From NCBI GenBank assembly GCA_013396655.1, contig WBMV01005979.1, positions 489,744-553,743 of the forward strand: a stretch of DNA of 64,000 bases, in the 5' to 3' direction. A program made the position numbers and the translations under genes. The notes beneath the pieces are model-generated. The model had not been told where the DNA came from. It saw nothing but the letters and a program-made list of their open reading frames with translations, and did no database searches. The stretch is from Campylorhamphus procurvoides (taxonomy: Eukaryota > Chordata > Aves > Passeriformes > Dendrocolaptidae). Below, piece after piece: positions 51,901-63,664 of the stretch. Every line of letters starts with the position of its first letter. The stretch's first letter is position 1.

Positions 51901-54900
51901 GTTTTTCTTTAAGTTCTTTCCTCATTTGTGTTGTGCCTAGACTAGTAAATCACCTGAAGCACTATCACAAATAATTGTGACACAAACATAGGCAATACTT
52001 GAAAATCTGTCCTTAAGTTTATTTCTGATAGCTATGTAGAGAATATTATCTATTTAGATAAACCTAGTAATGCTTGGAAAGGCAAGTAGTTGCTCACCTT
52101 GCAGTAACCTGTTCTGTGGGATTCAAGATTTACAAAGATTCCACTCTATTGTGCATCTGTATCCTAGGTATGTGAAATGTAATTCTTTTCTAATAAGCTG
52201 TAAGAGGCATGACAACTTTTTGAGCTTCCCATTTTACTCAGTAATAAAGACAAGTCATTGTCAGAACTCCAAATTTGTCAGGGCAAAATACATGCTTGAG
52301 AAGCTTAGCTACAGTAATATGAAGAACATTCTTTTTCAACATGGTAGAACCTTAGTGAGTTGCAAGAAGTGTCTTATTTGTGGAGATCAATTAGAAGCCT
52401 GTAGAATTAACAGAAGTAGTTATCTATACAATCTTTTGTATCTAAGTAAAGTATTACACAATACTTTACTAGCACACAATATACACAATAGCACAATATG
52501 GTATCAAACTACAGATTGAATACAACAGTAGAGATTATGCAAGCTCAGTCCATATAAATTGTCATCCATTCTAAAATATTCTTCATTATTAAAATCAGTT
52601 ATGTCCACCTTCCATTTGAAACCCAGTCAGATTTTTTGAAGGTACTCATTATTCTGAAAATGTTAAAAACATTTAAATGGAAATGTAATTGTTGCTCTAA
52701 TCCAGACACCTCCAGGAAGAAGCAAATCAGTACAAACATATCCAGGATGCAAATCTGTGCTTTGGTTTGAGGAGGAGGTCTAGGAAAGGAAACATAGGAG
52801 GCGATACATTAATTTGAGGGTAAATCAGTTCAGTGGAAAACCTAAATTGAATGTTTTCAAAGAAGCCTGTCTAGCAGGAGCCAGTATGAGCTGAGGAATT
52901 GCTTTACTCCTAGTAACTGATTCACAAAGAAATCTTCAAGAACAAGTGAAAAACAAAACAGATGCTGAAGATCTACTAAACCAGGAACTCAGCATGTAGC
53001 AGGAGAAGCACAAATAGAAATTTCTGTTTATTTAAGTAACCTTGATAAACAAACCTTGCCCTACTACAGAATGAAAGGTAGTGCTTTGCTTCTTGGTGTA
53101 GAGCATCCACACCAGAGGCTGTAAAAATTGTTTGTATGCTACAGTTATGGATGGGAGAGTTGGAGAGCTGAAAACCAGTTCAAAGCATTAAAAGAGAATA
53201 CAGAAATACTGATTTTGTGTTGTAAAATCACATAATGAAAATTATTTTGGATGGAAAATTTTTTTAAAAAGCTACAATGTTTGGATTATCTGGAATAATA
53301 AATTGCTGAGACTTTTAAATTTGTCAAGTTCCTGTGTTATGGAACTGATGAATACTTTCAAATGTGACATTTTCTTCTTAAGGAACAAAGGTTGGTTGTA
53401 CTCCAAAAGATATTGTATGTCAACTGTATCTATTTTTCACTCTATTACATAAAATGAAGCATGGATCATTTTATGGTTGTGAGGTCAACATTTCAGCTTC
53501 AGCTACAGATCTAAACTTCATATTGAAGCTTATAGCCTACAATACACATTCTAAACATCTAAAGGGGTCCAATATACGATGTGGTACACTGAAGACTGCA
53601 TCCATCACTAACAGATCATTTTACATCAGAGACCAAAGCGGGTACAGTGGAAACTGTTATTTATATTCTATACAGACAGTTGTGCTGGTACTACACAGTT
53701 TTCTCCTCATAATCTATCTAACATCATATGTAATCTCTTCATCTGAGTGGTTTTGAACCCTTGGTTCCCATTTACAAGGATACTGCCCCTGCCACCATGT
53801 TGGAATGGTAACATAGTGGAACAGTGCTTATCATTTCAGTTGAGTCTTTATGCAGAAAGAAGTGCAAAATGGATGGAGAGGCATAAACCAAAAGATATTG
53901 ACTTTCCTGCTCAAAGAAAAGAAAGCTCCCAAGGAAGGCAGCGCTCCAGATCTGCTGAAGGGAACTTCATGGGGAATGGAGATGCTTACTGTGCAGCCCT
54001 GATTTAAATTCCTATTCAATCACACTCTCTTAGTCATAGTTTCATTGGTCATCTCTAGGCTGCTCTTTACCCAGGGGATGAGAATGCTTGCCACTGTTGG
54101 ACGCAAATACATACAGGGGTACATATCAAAGAAAAACAGAGAAAAAGTACCTCATTTATATCTTCCAAAGCAAACTTTGTTAGAAGATATCTCTTCTCTA
54201 CAGAAAGACAGAGCTCACAGATAATCCAAACCACACTGCTGTAATCACTAGACTTTAATAGCAGGCAGAGAATAACACAAAACAGTGGAGCCAGTCAACC
54301 AAACCATTTCTATGACTACATAGCAAAAAAAGAAAACTAGATACAAGTATCTGCCCCACCATGCAGTATTTGTGCTGAGATTGAAAATGGATGCTGAAAC
54401 AAAATTATATTCTGAGAGGTCACTGATCTGAGAGCAGAAGGCAGAGCAAGCAGAAGTGTTTATCAGAGTGTCTTGGATCCCCAGTGAGTTAAAATAGGAT
54501 TTTTATCAGTTTTTCTAAAGAAACATTTAGCCAGAAGCTTATAAGGTAATGTCTCTATTTTTGCTTTCAAATAAAAGAATGAATGTCCAATCAATAGCTC
54601 AAACCATTCACAAACGGAAATATGTCTGAAAAGAAAGCCTTCTTATTCTGAGCTTGCTAAAAGTTGATTTCAGGAGGCTAAGTCCAAATAAGTCTACCCA
54701 GAATATGAATAAGTACAATACTCTCTAGTAACTTGTAAACAGAGAGTGTCTAGTTTTAAAGCATCTTCAACAACAATAACAACAACAAAACCACAAAAAA
54801 ACCCCAAAACAATATGCATCCAAGAAAATAAGCCAAAGCTGAGTATCTTGATGAGCCTTTGAAATGTAGTGTGTACATGGCACAGTGAGACTGACAGCTC

Positions 54901-56175
54901 TTATCAAATATAACATTAGCACTGTTCAAACATCATAACTTAATTATTACTCACCAGGAAAAATAGCCTGATGCTATACTGCATCATATTGATATAAACA
55001 GGAAGTTTCTAGTTATTTCAATGTAAGGAAAAAAAAAGAAAAAAGAAAAGAAATGGACGTTGATGAAGCTCTATGTAGAATATGTTGCATTAATGCATTC
55101 TTAAAAGCTAACTACTCAATTAAAAAAAAAATTTAAAAAAATTATGTAGAATGGACAATCCTACAGCCCAGAAATGCCAAGGTTAAGTTTTCCTATGCAA
55201 TTATAGCTGGTCCCTTGTGCTTACATTTTATGACAGTATAATTGCTTGATCACCTACTAATTTCCAAATGATACATTAGAATATCTTGCAGTCGCTTTTA
55301 CAGCCCTTATGAGACATATTTTGTAAGGCACAGTTTTCCTGGGGACTTTCCCTTATTCACTAGGTATCTTGGTAAATAAATGCTAGTCATGGACTTTCAC
55401 ATACAAAAAAACTTGTTAATTTATAAAAAGATTTCTGAAAAATGTGCATTTCATCACAAAATGTATATAACTGTGAAAGTGAAGACAAATTTGGCACATT
55501 ACAGAAGTGTGCAAATAGTTTTAGTGAAGCTCAATCTTCATTACCAACCTCCCACACCCTTCACTCTCTTAATGTCCTCTTTGTTGCAGTTCTAGGAAGA
55601 CTGACTAAAGATTGAAGAATACCAATCAAATCCATTCAAGAACTTCAGTTGTGAATGCATCTGCTGAAGAAGTTTTCAAAAGATTTTCCTATAAAACACC
55701 CTTTTTATTGACAAATGTAAAACACAATACTTGTGGGGTTTTCCCCTTCACCTATATGAAGGAGTAATTTACAAAAGAATGACTTAGCATTCACACAGTG
55801 AATGTATCATGGCCAGCAGCCAAAAAAACAATATTAGAAGCTGCCTGACAGGCAGGTAATCTTGTGTGTGTGGGAGGGAACAAGGGTTGTACTGAGCTTC
55901 TTATTTAACTAACTCCTAGGCAGTGCCACTGACTAGGAATGCCACAAATTATATAGAAACAGGAACTCTGCAGTCAGTGAAGCAGTCCACCTCAGAGGAA
56001 AGAAAAAAAAACAAACAAAACAACCAAAAAAGCTTGCAGTCTCTTTCTGAGCCTGCACAGGACTGCAAGTGTCAGCACAATGATGATGTTGGCATTCCAC
56101 AACATGTGCTTCACAGCAGAAGCCAGACTGATTGCTCTTGGTACAGAAGTCTTGACAGAGATGAAATTCGTGGAA
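48961..56175. other. Long AT-rich noncoding tract with A-rich simple repeats
   Basis: About 7 kb without a recognised exon or RNA gene. The longest frame (149 codons, 52070-52519, plus) has no domain or signal peptide and is judged chance. Simple sequence: an AAC/AAT run near 54766-54800, A-rich with G interruptions near 55027-55052, and poly-A near 55122-55139. Confidence 0.5.
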
Positions 56176-56179
56176 GGGG

Positions 56180-56345
56180 TCTTAATCATCCAGGTCTCAG
56201 GCTGCAGAGAGTGCCAGCTACTTCTCTCCAGGACTCCTTTGGAAGTGATGGTGTCCTCATGTGTATGAGGTGTGTTCTGTTTGAATCACTGAGCCACTAG
56301 ATGAAGATGCCAAGACTGCATAGTGTTGGAGGAAGTGAATGGCAG
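56180..56345 (+). mobile_element. Possible CR1 5'-UTR-like segment
   Basis: The segment with GCTGCAGAGAGTGCCAGCTA near 56201, then a CTCATGTGTATGAGGTGTG string near 56256, resembles the 5' portion of long avian CR1 copies, which include a similar GTGTGAGGTGTGTGC-type stretch. It is followed within 300 bases by the endonuclease region of the copy at 56640, too close for an intact ORF1, so a deletion would be needed. Weak call. Confidence 0.3.
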
Positions 56346-56639
56346 GAAATCTACAAATTATTCACTAAGATTTGTTAGAGGTCAGCCAGAAGGCATATTT
56401 AAGGGGTGATGGCTAGAAACACTTGTGATTTCCACAAACAAAAAGAATGCTCTTTCTAACACCACACATGTGGTACTGAAGGACACTTGCCACACGCAAA
56501 TAAGAACAACAGGCTATGCAACAGAATCATAGGGAAGCTTTAAGAAATATCTATTATAGATTGTCTCAACAAGAATAGGACATGAACAAAGCTTTCTGTG
56601 AACAGAAATAAGCCATATGATTTCAGATCTAGGTTCTTG

Positions 56640-58060
56640 TGGAGGGGTGAGTTTTAATCAGCCCAGTATCTGCTGGAAGGGTAACATGGTCGTTTGTAAG
56701 CACCCCAAGAGTTTTCTGGAATCCACTGAAGACAGTCTTTCTACACAGGGGATACATGAGATTAGCTACAAAAGGTAATCTGCTGAGTTTCTAACAAGTA
56801 AGGAAAAACTGACTGATGACGTAAATATCAATATGTGACTGTGTGATGATGGGAATTTAAGACCCTGAGAGAATCAATGAAGGCAAATACCAGCATAAAA
56901 ACCTTTGATCTCAGAGCAGATTTTTGGCTTGTTCAGGGATTTTCTTGGCAGGATGTCATCAGAGGCTGCCCTGCAGAACAAAAAGAGACCAGGAAATCTG
57001 ACCGATCTTCAAAGACGTTTTCCTTAAAATGCAAGAATATCGCCATTCTTATGTACTAGAACTTAAACAGATAGAGTAGAAGGACAGTCTGAGTTAACAG
57101 GGAACTCCTGATTGATCTCAAATGCAAAACAGCAATTGTACAGAAGGTGGAAGGGCAAGCTACCTGGATTAAGGACAAGCTATAGAGGAGGATTGAAGAG
57201 ACACTGCTCAAATACACAGGGAAGGAATTGAGAGAGCAAAAGCTCAGCTGGGATCCAAACTGGAAAAGGACTTGAAGGATCACAAGAGATTTAATAGATA
57301 AGTCAAAAGGAAGAGTAAGAAAAGTGTGGACTTGTTGCTGAATAAGTTGAGGGTGTAGTGACAAAGAATATAGAAAATGCTGAAGTACTCGGTGCTTTCT
57401 TTGTCTCAGTCCCTGGTCCCTCCCAGGTCTCTCGGCCCAGTGGCAGAGTTTGTGAGAGTCAAGAGTTACCCATGCTACAGGAAGAGTGAGCTGGGCATAT
57501 GTGCACATCCACTATTGCTGAGGGAGCTGGCTGCCATCACTATAGGGCTGCTTGATATCATCCTTGAATTGCCTCAGGAATCTGGTGAAATTCTTGACGA
57601 CCGAAAAAACACAAATGTCACAATTGTCTTCAGGAGCATTGAGAAAGAAGATTGTAGGAACAACAGGCCAGTCAGCCTTACACTAGTCCCCAGGAAAACT
57701 GTAGACCAAGTCCTCTTGGAAATAATTTCTGGTACACAAAGAAGATGAACATGTTTAGGAAAAGACAGTGTGGTTTTTCAAAGCAAGACATGTCTGACTA
57801 ATCTGATTGCCTTCTGTGAATGAGGGGAGAACAGCGAATACTGTCTATCTTGATTTTAGCAAAGCTTTTGAGATAATAACCCACAGCATCTTTGTATAGA
57901 GGAAACCAAGGTTCTGGATGGGTGGACTACAAAGTGCATGCAGAGCTGGCTGTGGTCAGCACCTCAAAGTCCACCTGGCAGCTGATTAACAGGGGGATGC
58001 ATCATGGGTGGGTAGATACCTGGGCCAATTGTAAGGAAGTAGTGCAAGCCAACTGTTTCA
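56640..58060 (+). mobile_element. CR1 LINE part A: ORF2 endonuclease to reverse transcriptase
   Basis: The longest CR1 tract in the window. At 56647-56685 it reads VSFNQPSICWKGN, matching the CR1 endonuclease motif GDFNxPDICWKGN. Next come the FDLRADFWLVQGF...-type segment (56904-56947), then the region equivalent to the ORF2 linker (57060-57330). RPVSLTLVPRK follows near 57665-57700 and DFSKAFE at 57852-57872, where CR1 has DFSKAFD. Decayed GVPQGS-like sequence is near 57995-58025. Stops and frameshifts recur, so it is inactive. It is continued by parts B and C after two inserts. Confidence 0.85.
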
Positions 58061-58064
58061 CAAG

Positions 58065-58515
58065 TGATGGGGAGCCAGAAGCAGAGTATACCATCACAGG
58101 CAGCAGGGCAGGAACCTGGGCAGTAAGAAACCAGTCTACCTGTACCTAAAAAAGGCAAGTGGTATCTGGCTGTGGCACTCAGGTCAGACATTGTGCAATG
58201 ATCACAAGAGAAGTCTGTAGTAGTGAGGAATAGCTCAGGTCAAGCGAGGAAAAAAAAAGTGCACATGTCAGGGTCCAAGTATGGATCAGCAGCACCCATG
58301 ATCAGACATAGGTATGGATGCAATGCAATGGGAGCTGTAGCTCAGGTGGGCACCAAACAGACGAAGGAGGTCTTGTTGCTGAGGCTTTGTTATAGAGCTG
58401 TCTGGGGCCCTCTGTCCAAGGACACCAAAGGGTGAGGGATGGCCCTCTGCTGTGCTATCCTAAGCTGACCCTGAGCCCAGGGACCCAGACCGCCAGGAGA
58501 GATGATGTTCTCAGT
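58065..58515. other. Insert 1 inside the CR1, unassigned, GC-richer
   Basis: About 450 bases interrupt the CR1 ORF2 between the GVPQGS-like and FADD-like regions. The sequence is GC-richer, contains an A-run at 58250-58258 and is rich in CAGGTC/GGTCAG-like words, reminiscent of some vertebrate LTRs. No TG...CA termini or target-site duplication could be fixed by eye. The exact junctions are estimates. Confidence 0.4.
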
Positions 58516-58685
58516 ACCCTCACACTGATACCGCTGATGTCTTTACTAAAGATCGGAATGACAAGATGGAGTTCACTCTCACTTTTGTGAATGATGCCAC
58601 CAAGAGGAACGGTTGATAGGGTGGAGGGCCAGTCTTCCTTTTGGAACGACCTCAAGAGGCAGGGCAACTTGCTGGCAGGTACCCA
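58516..58685 (+). mobile_element. CR1 LINE part B: reverse-transcriptase core
   Basis: The stretch near 58535-58620 aligns with CR1 sequence encoding the catalytic FADD region: an ATGTCTTTACTAAAGATCGG-like entry and a GAGTTCACTCTCA...GATGCCACCAAGA core, followed by the VDRVEG-type segment (58613-58630). It sits in order between parts A and C, supporting a single original element. Confidence 0.6.
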
Positions 58686-58689
58686 CCAT

Positions 58690-59165
58690 GGAGCAGCAGG
58701 GGCTGGCTGGCTGACTGGCAAGTTGAAACTAACTAGCAGAAATGCAAGCCATGGCACATCTCACAAACAAGGATCCAGAATGCTGAGTCATTAAATCTGG
58801 ATAAGGGTCAGCTCTGGGCACAGAAAACAGGTAGAGCTCCAACCCAGTGATCAGCTCAAAAATCTGCACTGACAAGGCAGGTCTAGTGCCTCGTTATATA
58901 GGCCCAAAGTCAAACCAGATGGTCTCGGCCAGGGTGAAGTTTGAGAAGGTACAAGATCAGGCAGGGATCTAGATGCTATGCATCAGCAGTGTAGCACAGG
59001 CAAGGCCCAGCACTACAGCCTCTGCTTAAAAGCAGTTCCCAAGGGAATGGAGGGGCATGCCCTCACTTCTTTCTTGCTTTGCCATAGCTCTTAAAATGAA
59101 GGAGCTGACCTTGGACCGAGCCGGCTACACTCCTTAGCTCAGCCAACTAAATTACTAGAAGGGGG
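58690..59165. other. Insert 2 inside the CR1, unassigned
   Basis: About 475 bases interrupt the CR1 after the VDRVEG-type segment. It includes a TATATAGG-type TATA-like string at about 58896-58903 and several CAG/GGTC-rich words. An LTR remnant is plausible but no family can be named. It resembles insert 1 only in general texture; I did not establish that the two are parts of one element. Confidence 0.4.
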
Positions 59166-59945
59166 CAATGTACTCAGGAACCTGGCAGCACCTCATGAAA
59201 TTCAGAAAAGCCAAATGCAAAATTCTGCATCTGGGATCAACTACTGTAATGGCACAGGCTGACTATCTAGGAAGCAAATCTGTAGAAAAGGATCTATTTT
59301 TAGGACAAGAAGATGAGTGTAAATAAACAGTGCAGTTCTGCAGCAATGCAAGTTTAAGCACAGCTCAGGATCCATTAGTGAGAACACATAGAGCAAATTA
59401 GTTAACTGCTAAATCTTCTCTATCTGGCACTTGTGAAACTGCATTTGGAGAAATGTGTCAAGTTTGGGGGTCCCTGGCATACTAAATGCATTGACAAATT
59501 GGCAGAGTCCATCAGAGGCCACCAAGATAGTTAGAGAACAATAATACATGACAGATGGAGGCTGAGAGCCCTGGGCTCGTCCATTTGTCATAAAAGAAGT
59601 CTGAGTGACAGCTAATTGCTATCTTCAACCATGCAGTAGGTGGAAACAAAGTAGAAGGAGGCAGGTTTCTAGGATATACACAGTGAAAATGATGAGAGGC
59701 AAAGAACAAAAGTTTCAGGAGGGCAAATTCCTGATAAGTACGAGGAAAAAAAGTCACCATGAGTATGGCTAAATATTGGAACAAGATTCCCATAGAAGCT
59801 GTAAAATCTTCAGCTCTGAGTACACAAAACTTGACTAGCAACCTAAGTTACTCACAGTGTTGAGGATTGGAGGGATCAGATAAGGGAGAATTAGACTGGG
59901 TCAACTTTCAGGGACCCTGACAGCCTAAATCTGTATCATGCAGCT
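59166..59945 (+). mobile_element. CR1 LINE part C: ORF2 C-terminus and 3' UTR
   Basis: Resumes with a CCTCATGAAATTCAGAAAAG string (59192) equivalent to the LMKFNKAKC motif of CR1 ORF2. It passes a CATTTGGAGAAATGTGTCA segment near 59443 (LEKCV, where CR1 has LEYCT) and decayed 3' UTR (AATATTGGAACAAGATTCCC near 59774). It ends with a CAGGGACCCTGACAGCCTAA segment near 59911, the usual CR1 end, without a preserved tandem tail. Confidence 0.8.
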
Positions 59946-60104
59946 CATTGTGAGTTCAGCTTTTAGGGATGTCTTAGAATGTATTTTGAAAACAAGACTT
60001 AGAAACATGGTCTGCATGTAACTCATTATAAGGTTATAATAAACCTGTATATACTGTTCGCTATATTGAGGAATAGACATTGGTTGCTCAGTGTTCACAT
60101 GGAA

Positions 60105-60485
60105 AGTGGTGCCATGCCTGCTTCTGCAGGGGTGACCAAGGTTTGATACTATATAATAATGTCATTAATGATCTGGATGATGGAATACAGTGTGTGCTTA
60201 TTAAATCTGCAAACAACACTAGGCTGGAAGCAACTGTGTGTACATTGGAGTACAAGATTAGAATTCAAAATGATCCTGACAAACTGTAGGAATGGTCTGA
60301 GAAAAAGGGCATGTTATTTAACAGATACAAGTGTGGGGCATTACTTTTTGTAGACAAACTAAGTCGAACAAATAGAGGCTGCATCTCATCCAGCTTGTTT
60401 GTGATCCAGGGGCAAGGAAGAATCACAAGCTGAGTCAGAGTCATTGATGTCATGTTGAAGTAATAAAAGCAAACAACACTGGTAA
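60105..60485 (+). mobile_element. CR1 LINE fragment, reverse-transcriptase core
   Basis: The plus strand at 60160-60231 encodes INDLDDGIQCVLIKSANN, matching the segment just before and across the catalytic FADD region of CR1 ORF2. A decayed continuation carries a GTCAGAGTCATTGATGTCATG string near 60436 that fits a later ORF2 segment. It lies 160 bases after the end of the previous CR1 but restarts at an earlier ORF2 position, so it is a separate insertion. Both ends are truncated. Confidence 0.7.
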
Positions 60486-60489
60486 TTTT

Positions 60490-61150
60490 TCCTTTAAAAG
60501 GTGTAGCTTGCAAGACATGAAATAATCTTTCCACTCTACACAGTACTATAAGGTCTCAACTGTAGTAGCCAGTCCAGATTTAAGCACCACAGAAAAGATG
60601 CTGGGCAAGTAACTCAAGATTATGACCTTAGACTCTATTGAGATTCTGATGACAGGGTAATTTGGACTTACTTTCTTGGGGCAACTGCAAACATCCAGAA
60701 ATATATCCTTTTTCCTGCTATGTACCATGTCCATTCTTTTACATTCAGAGCATCAATAAAATATCCAGAAAGATAATCCTAAATTACAGAAAAATAAATA
60801 ATTCCTGCAAATTGAGGAATAAATGTTTCATAGCTTTTTTTCATCTAGATGATAGGTGGCTATTTTATTTTGTTCATTTGGCAGTGATGTCGGAAAAGAG
60901 CTATCCCAAATAACACCTTCTTCCCATTTTAATGCAAGAAAATAAGCAACTAAGTAAATTCTTTTCAATAAATTCTGCATGCGTGTTTATTCATGAAACT
61001 TCTCTGAAATCAACTGCTTTTCAGGAATATAATGAACATGTTTACTGGGTGTTTGTTGGTTTTATTGGTGTTTTTTAACTATTTCATTTTAATTATTTTA
61101 ACATTACAGATGTAGTAACTAAATATATAACATAGGAAGATAGTAATAGA
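60490..61150. other. Noncoding DNA, nothing recognised
   Basis: Sits between two CR1 fragments of opposite orientation. No gene seen. Confidence 0.5.
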
Positions 61151-61154
61151 ACCA

Positions 61155-61695
61155 TTGAATCACAGAACAGCCAAGGTTGGAAGGGACGTCCAAAGATCAC
61201 CCTGTCCTACCTTTTGTGGTAAAGAGAGTCTGGATGAGATTATCTAGGACCCTACCCAATTTCATCTTGAAAACCTCTAATGATGAGGATTCTACACATC
61301 CCTGGGGCAGTTGTTCCAATTAATGAGTGTTCTCAATGTAAAAAATTTCATTGTTATAGCAGCTTTCCCAGTACAACTTGTACCCACCTGCCCCTTGCCT
61401 TCTCCACGTGGCTCCTTGTGAAGGGAGTCTCTGTTTTCTTTGCAGGTACCATTTAAGTACTGGAATACTGTGATGAGATCTCCCCTGAGCCTTCTCTTTT
61501 TCACAAAGAAAATGTTTAATTCCTTCAGCCTTTCCTTGTAGGGCATGCTCTCCAGCCCTTTGATCATTTTCACAGCCGTTGTTTGGACTCTCTCCAGGAT
61601 GTCCACATCTTGAATTGTGCAGACTAGAACAGAACACCACACTTTGACTGCCTCTTGACAAGCTGAGTAGAGAGGGAAATAATACACAGTTACTG
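61155..61695 (-). mobile_element. CR1 LINE, 5'-truncated copy (ORF2 C-terminus and 3' UTR)
   Basis: The plus strand begins with the inverted CR1 3' end (TTGAATCACAGAACAGCCAA, then GGTTGGAAGGGACGTCC). The minus-strand open frame at 61292-61720 carries the expected ORF2 C-terminal order: DILERVQTTAVKMIKGLE, PYKERLKEL and KKRRLRGDLITVFQYL, the last encoded at about 61505-61455. The frame is long for a dead copy, so decay is moderate. It is inactive without its 5' half. Confidence 0.92.
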
Positions 61696-61699
61696 TAGG

Positions 61700-63660
61700 T
61701 GCCTGCTGATAATATATCAATAAATTGTTGAGTGCTCCCTGATAAAAAAAAATAGGCCATCAAGCACATATACTTTGTTGAGATAAACTAACCTATCAGT
61801 TTTAAACCTTACATTGATCTCTGTTCATTGGTGTATTATAAATGTTAAGTCCTTAAAGGTGTGATTTAATGGTATCTGCTCAGGCAAATGCTTCTAATGG
61901 GACACAAGAACTTGTGATCTTTTTTGTCTTCTACTGTTGGTCGTACTGCAGTATTTGACAAGATCTGTGACCAGCATTCTTTCTGTCTAAACATTTATTT
62001 GGTTTCAAGTAGTACAAGTATAAGCATGCAGAACATACAAAATAAACATCATATGCTGATGAATTAGGTCTGTTTCGTCAAGTATTTATATTTCATAGCA
62101 ACAATTAGTGCATTGCATTATAGCACTGTTTCCACCAAAATCTAATTTCCATCACAAGTTATTGTCTAGAAACACATTAGAAGAAAAGTGTCAAAAGTAG
62201 CAATAATTTGCTCATATGTATCAAAACAATACTTACTCGTATCATTTTTAAGACACCTGGAGTAATTTTATAAGAGGTACATGCTTTTAACCCTGATTAG
62301 AGTTTGGAATTTGTAAGAAACAATATTTTATGGTAAAAAAAGCTCATGGAATTCTAGTTGTAAAAAGCATCTTTGACTAACAATGGAAGCATGGACTGAC
62401 TTCTCTTTGATTTGGCCACACTGTGATGAACACTGAAGGATAATTAGAGTTAGCTAGCAGCTGGAGATGTTCTGTGGAAATGGAGTGCTTTACAAAGATT
62501 AGGGAATATGGGGGGGGAAGACTAACATGAATTTTTCTTAAGGTCCTTACAGCTGTCTAGAAAATAGATCTTTATGGGCCCTCATGTTACCACATTCCCA
62601 TTATGCAAGAGCCAACAATATAGACTGAGGCATCTACAGATTAAGGAGTTGAGATATCAATAACAATGAAACAAAAAATCAGTTATGGAGAGAACCAATG
62701 AAGAGGTCAATATTAATAATTAACCATCATAATAATTGATCTAATAATAACTTTAATACTGAAAATCACAGTACTAATTTTAGCACTAAAAAGCTGTCAT
62801 GGTTAAGTTTGCAAAACATAAAAAAGATGTCATGGTTAAGTTTGCAAAACATAAAAAAGATAGGCATAAAATGTCTAAATGGATTAAGCAGCTCAAACTC
62901 ATGGCTTTAAAGGAATATTTGTGAAACAATTATGGAATAAACCCTTTCAAAGCCAAAAACCTAACCTATACATTACCATAAGAAATTGTTCTGTATATTT
63001 TTGGTGATAACATGAATCCTGCTATTTACACCTATGCAACTTTTGCTATGATTATACCATAATAAAAGCAATTAAGGAAAAAAGACAAATGGAATATATA
63101 TCTCCATTTAAAAGTTATATTTTATGTGGATCTGGTTACTATTTAACTGCTTCTCAGACTATTACCTCTTTTTACTCTAAAACCTTACATTTAATGAACC
63201 CTTCTCAGTAGAATTTACAACCATGAAAACAAACATAATGCCTATTTTATTTTTACTGCTGAGTGTAAAAACCAGAGAGAAATTTAATTTTGATTAATAC
63301 AAACTCCTTATATATGGTAACTATATTTTTTTAAATTGCAACTGAATTATTTAGATAATGTACTGCAAAAAAAATCAAGATAACTTACTGAAGTCATACC
63401 AGCTTCATCTACTTCACTATGATTGAAACATTTATAATCTCACTTGGAAAGTCTGTTACAGTGTTTCTGAAATTGCACAAGATATAACAAAACTTGCCTC
63501 TGGAAATACATACAAGGCATTTTTATTAATATTATTCTTTTTCCATACTAAAATAAGAAGCCATAGAAAAAGATGTAAAAATTATTTACAGTTAGAGTAG
63601 CAAAAAATTCTAACCATTTTATTTTTAGTTTTGGTTTAATGCACCCTGTCATGTGGAAGC
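61700..63660. other. AT-rich noncoding DNA with a tandem duplication
   Basis: No gene or transposon recognised; a GGGGGGGG run lies near 62511. The exact tandem duplication at 62795-62860 is listed separately. Confidence 0.55.
62795..62860. repeat. Perfect 33-bp tandem duplication
   Basis: Units 62795-62827 and 62828-62860 are identical over all 33 bases, with no spacer. Each contains a TGTCATGGTTAAG start and an A6 run. Lack of any difference between the two copies suggests a recent duplication, or an artefact of assembly. Confidence 0.97.
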
Positions 63661-63664
63661 ATGT

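Noticed and set aside
52070..52519. 149-codon plus-strand open frame
   Set aside because: Cysteine-containing but with no ordered motif or known domain. Composition and flanks match surrounding noncoding DNA.
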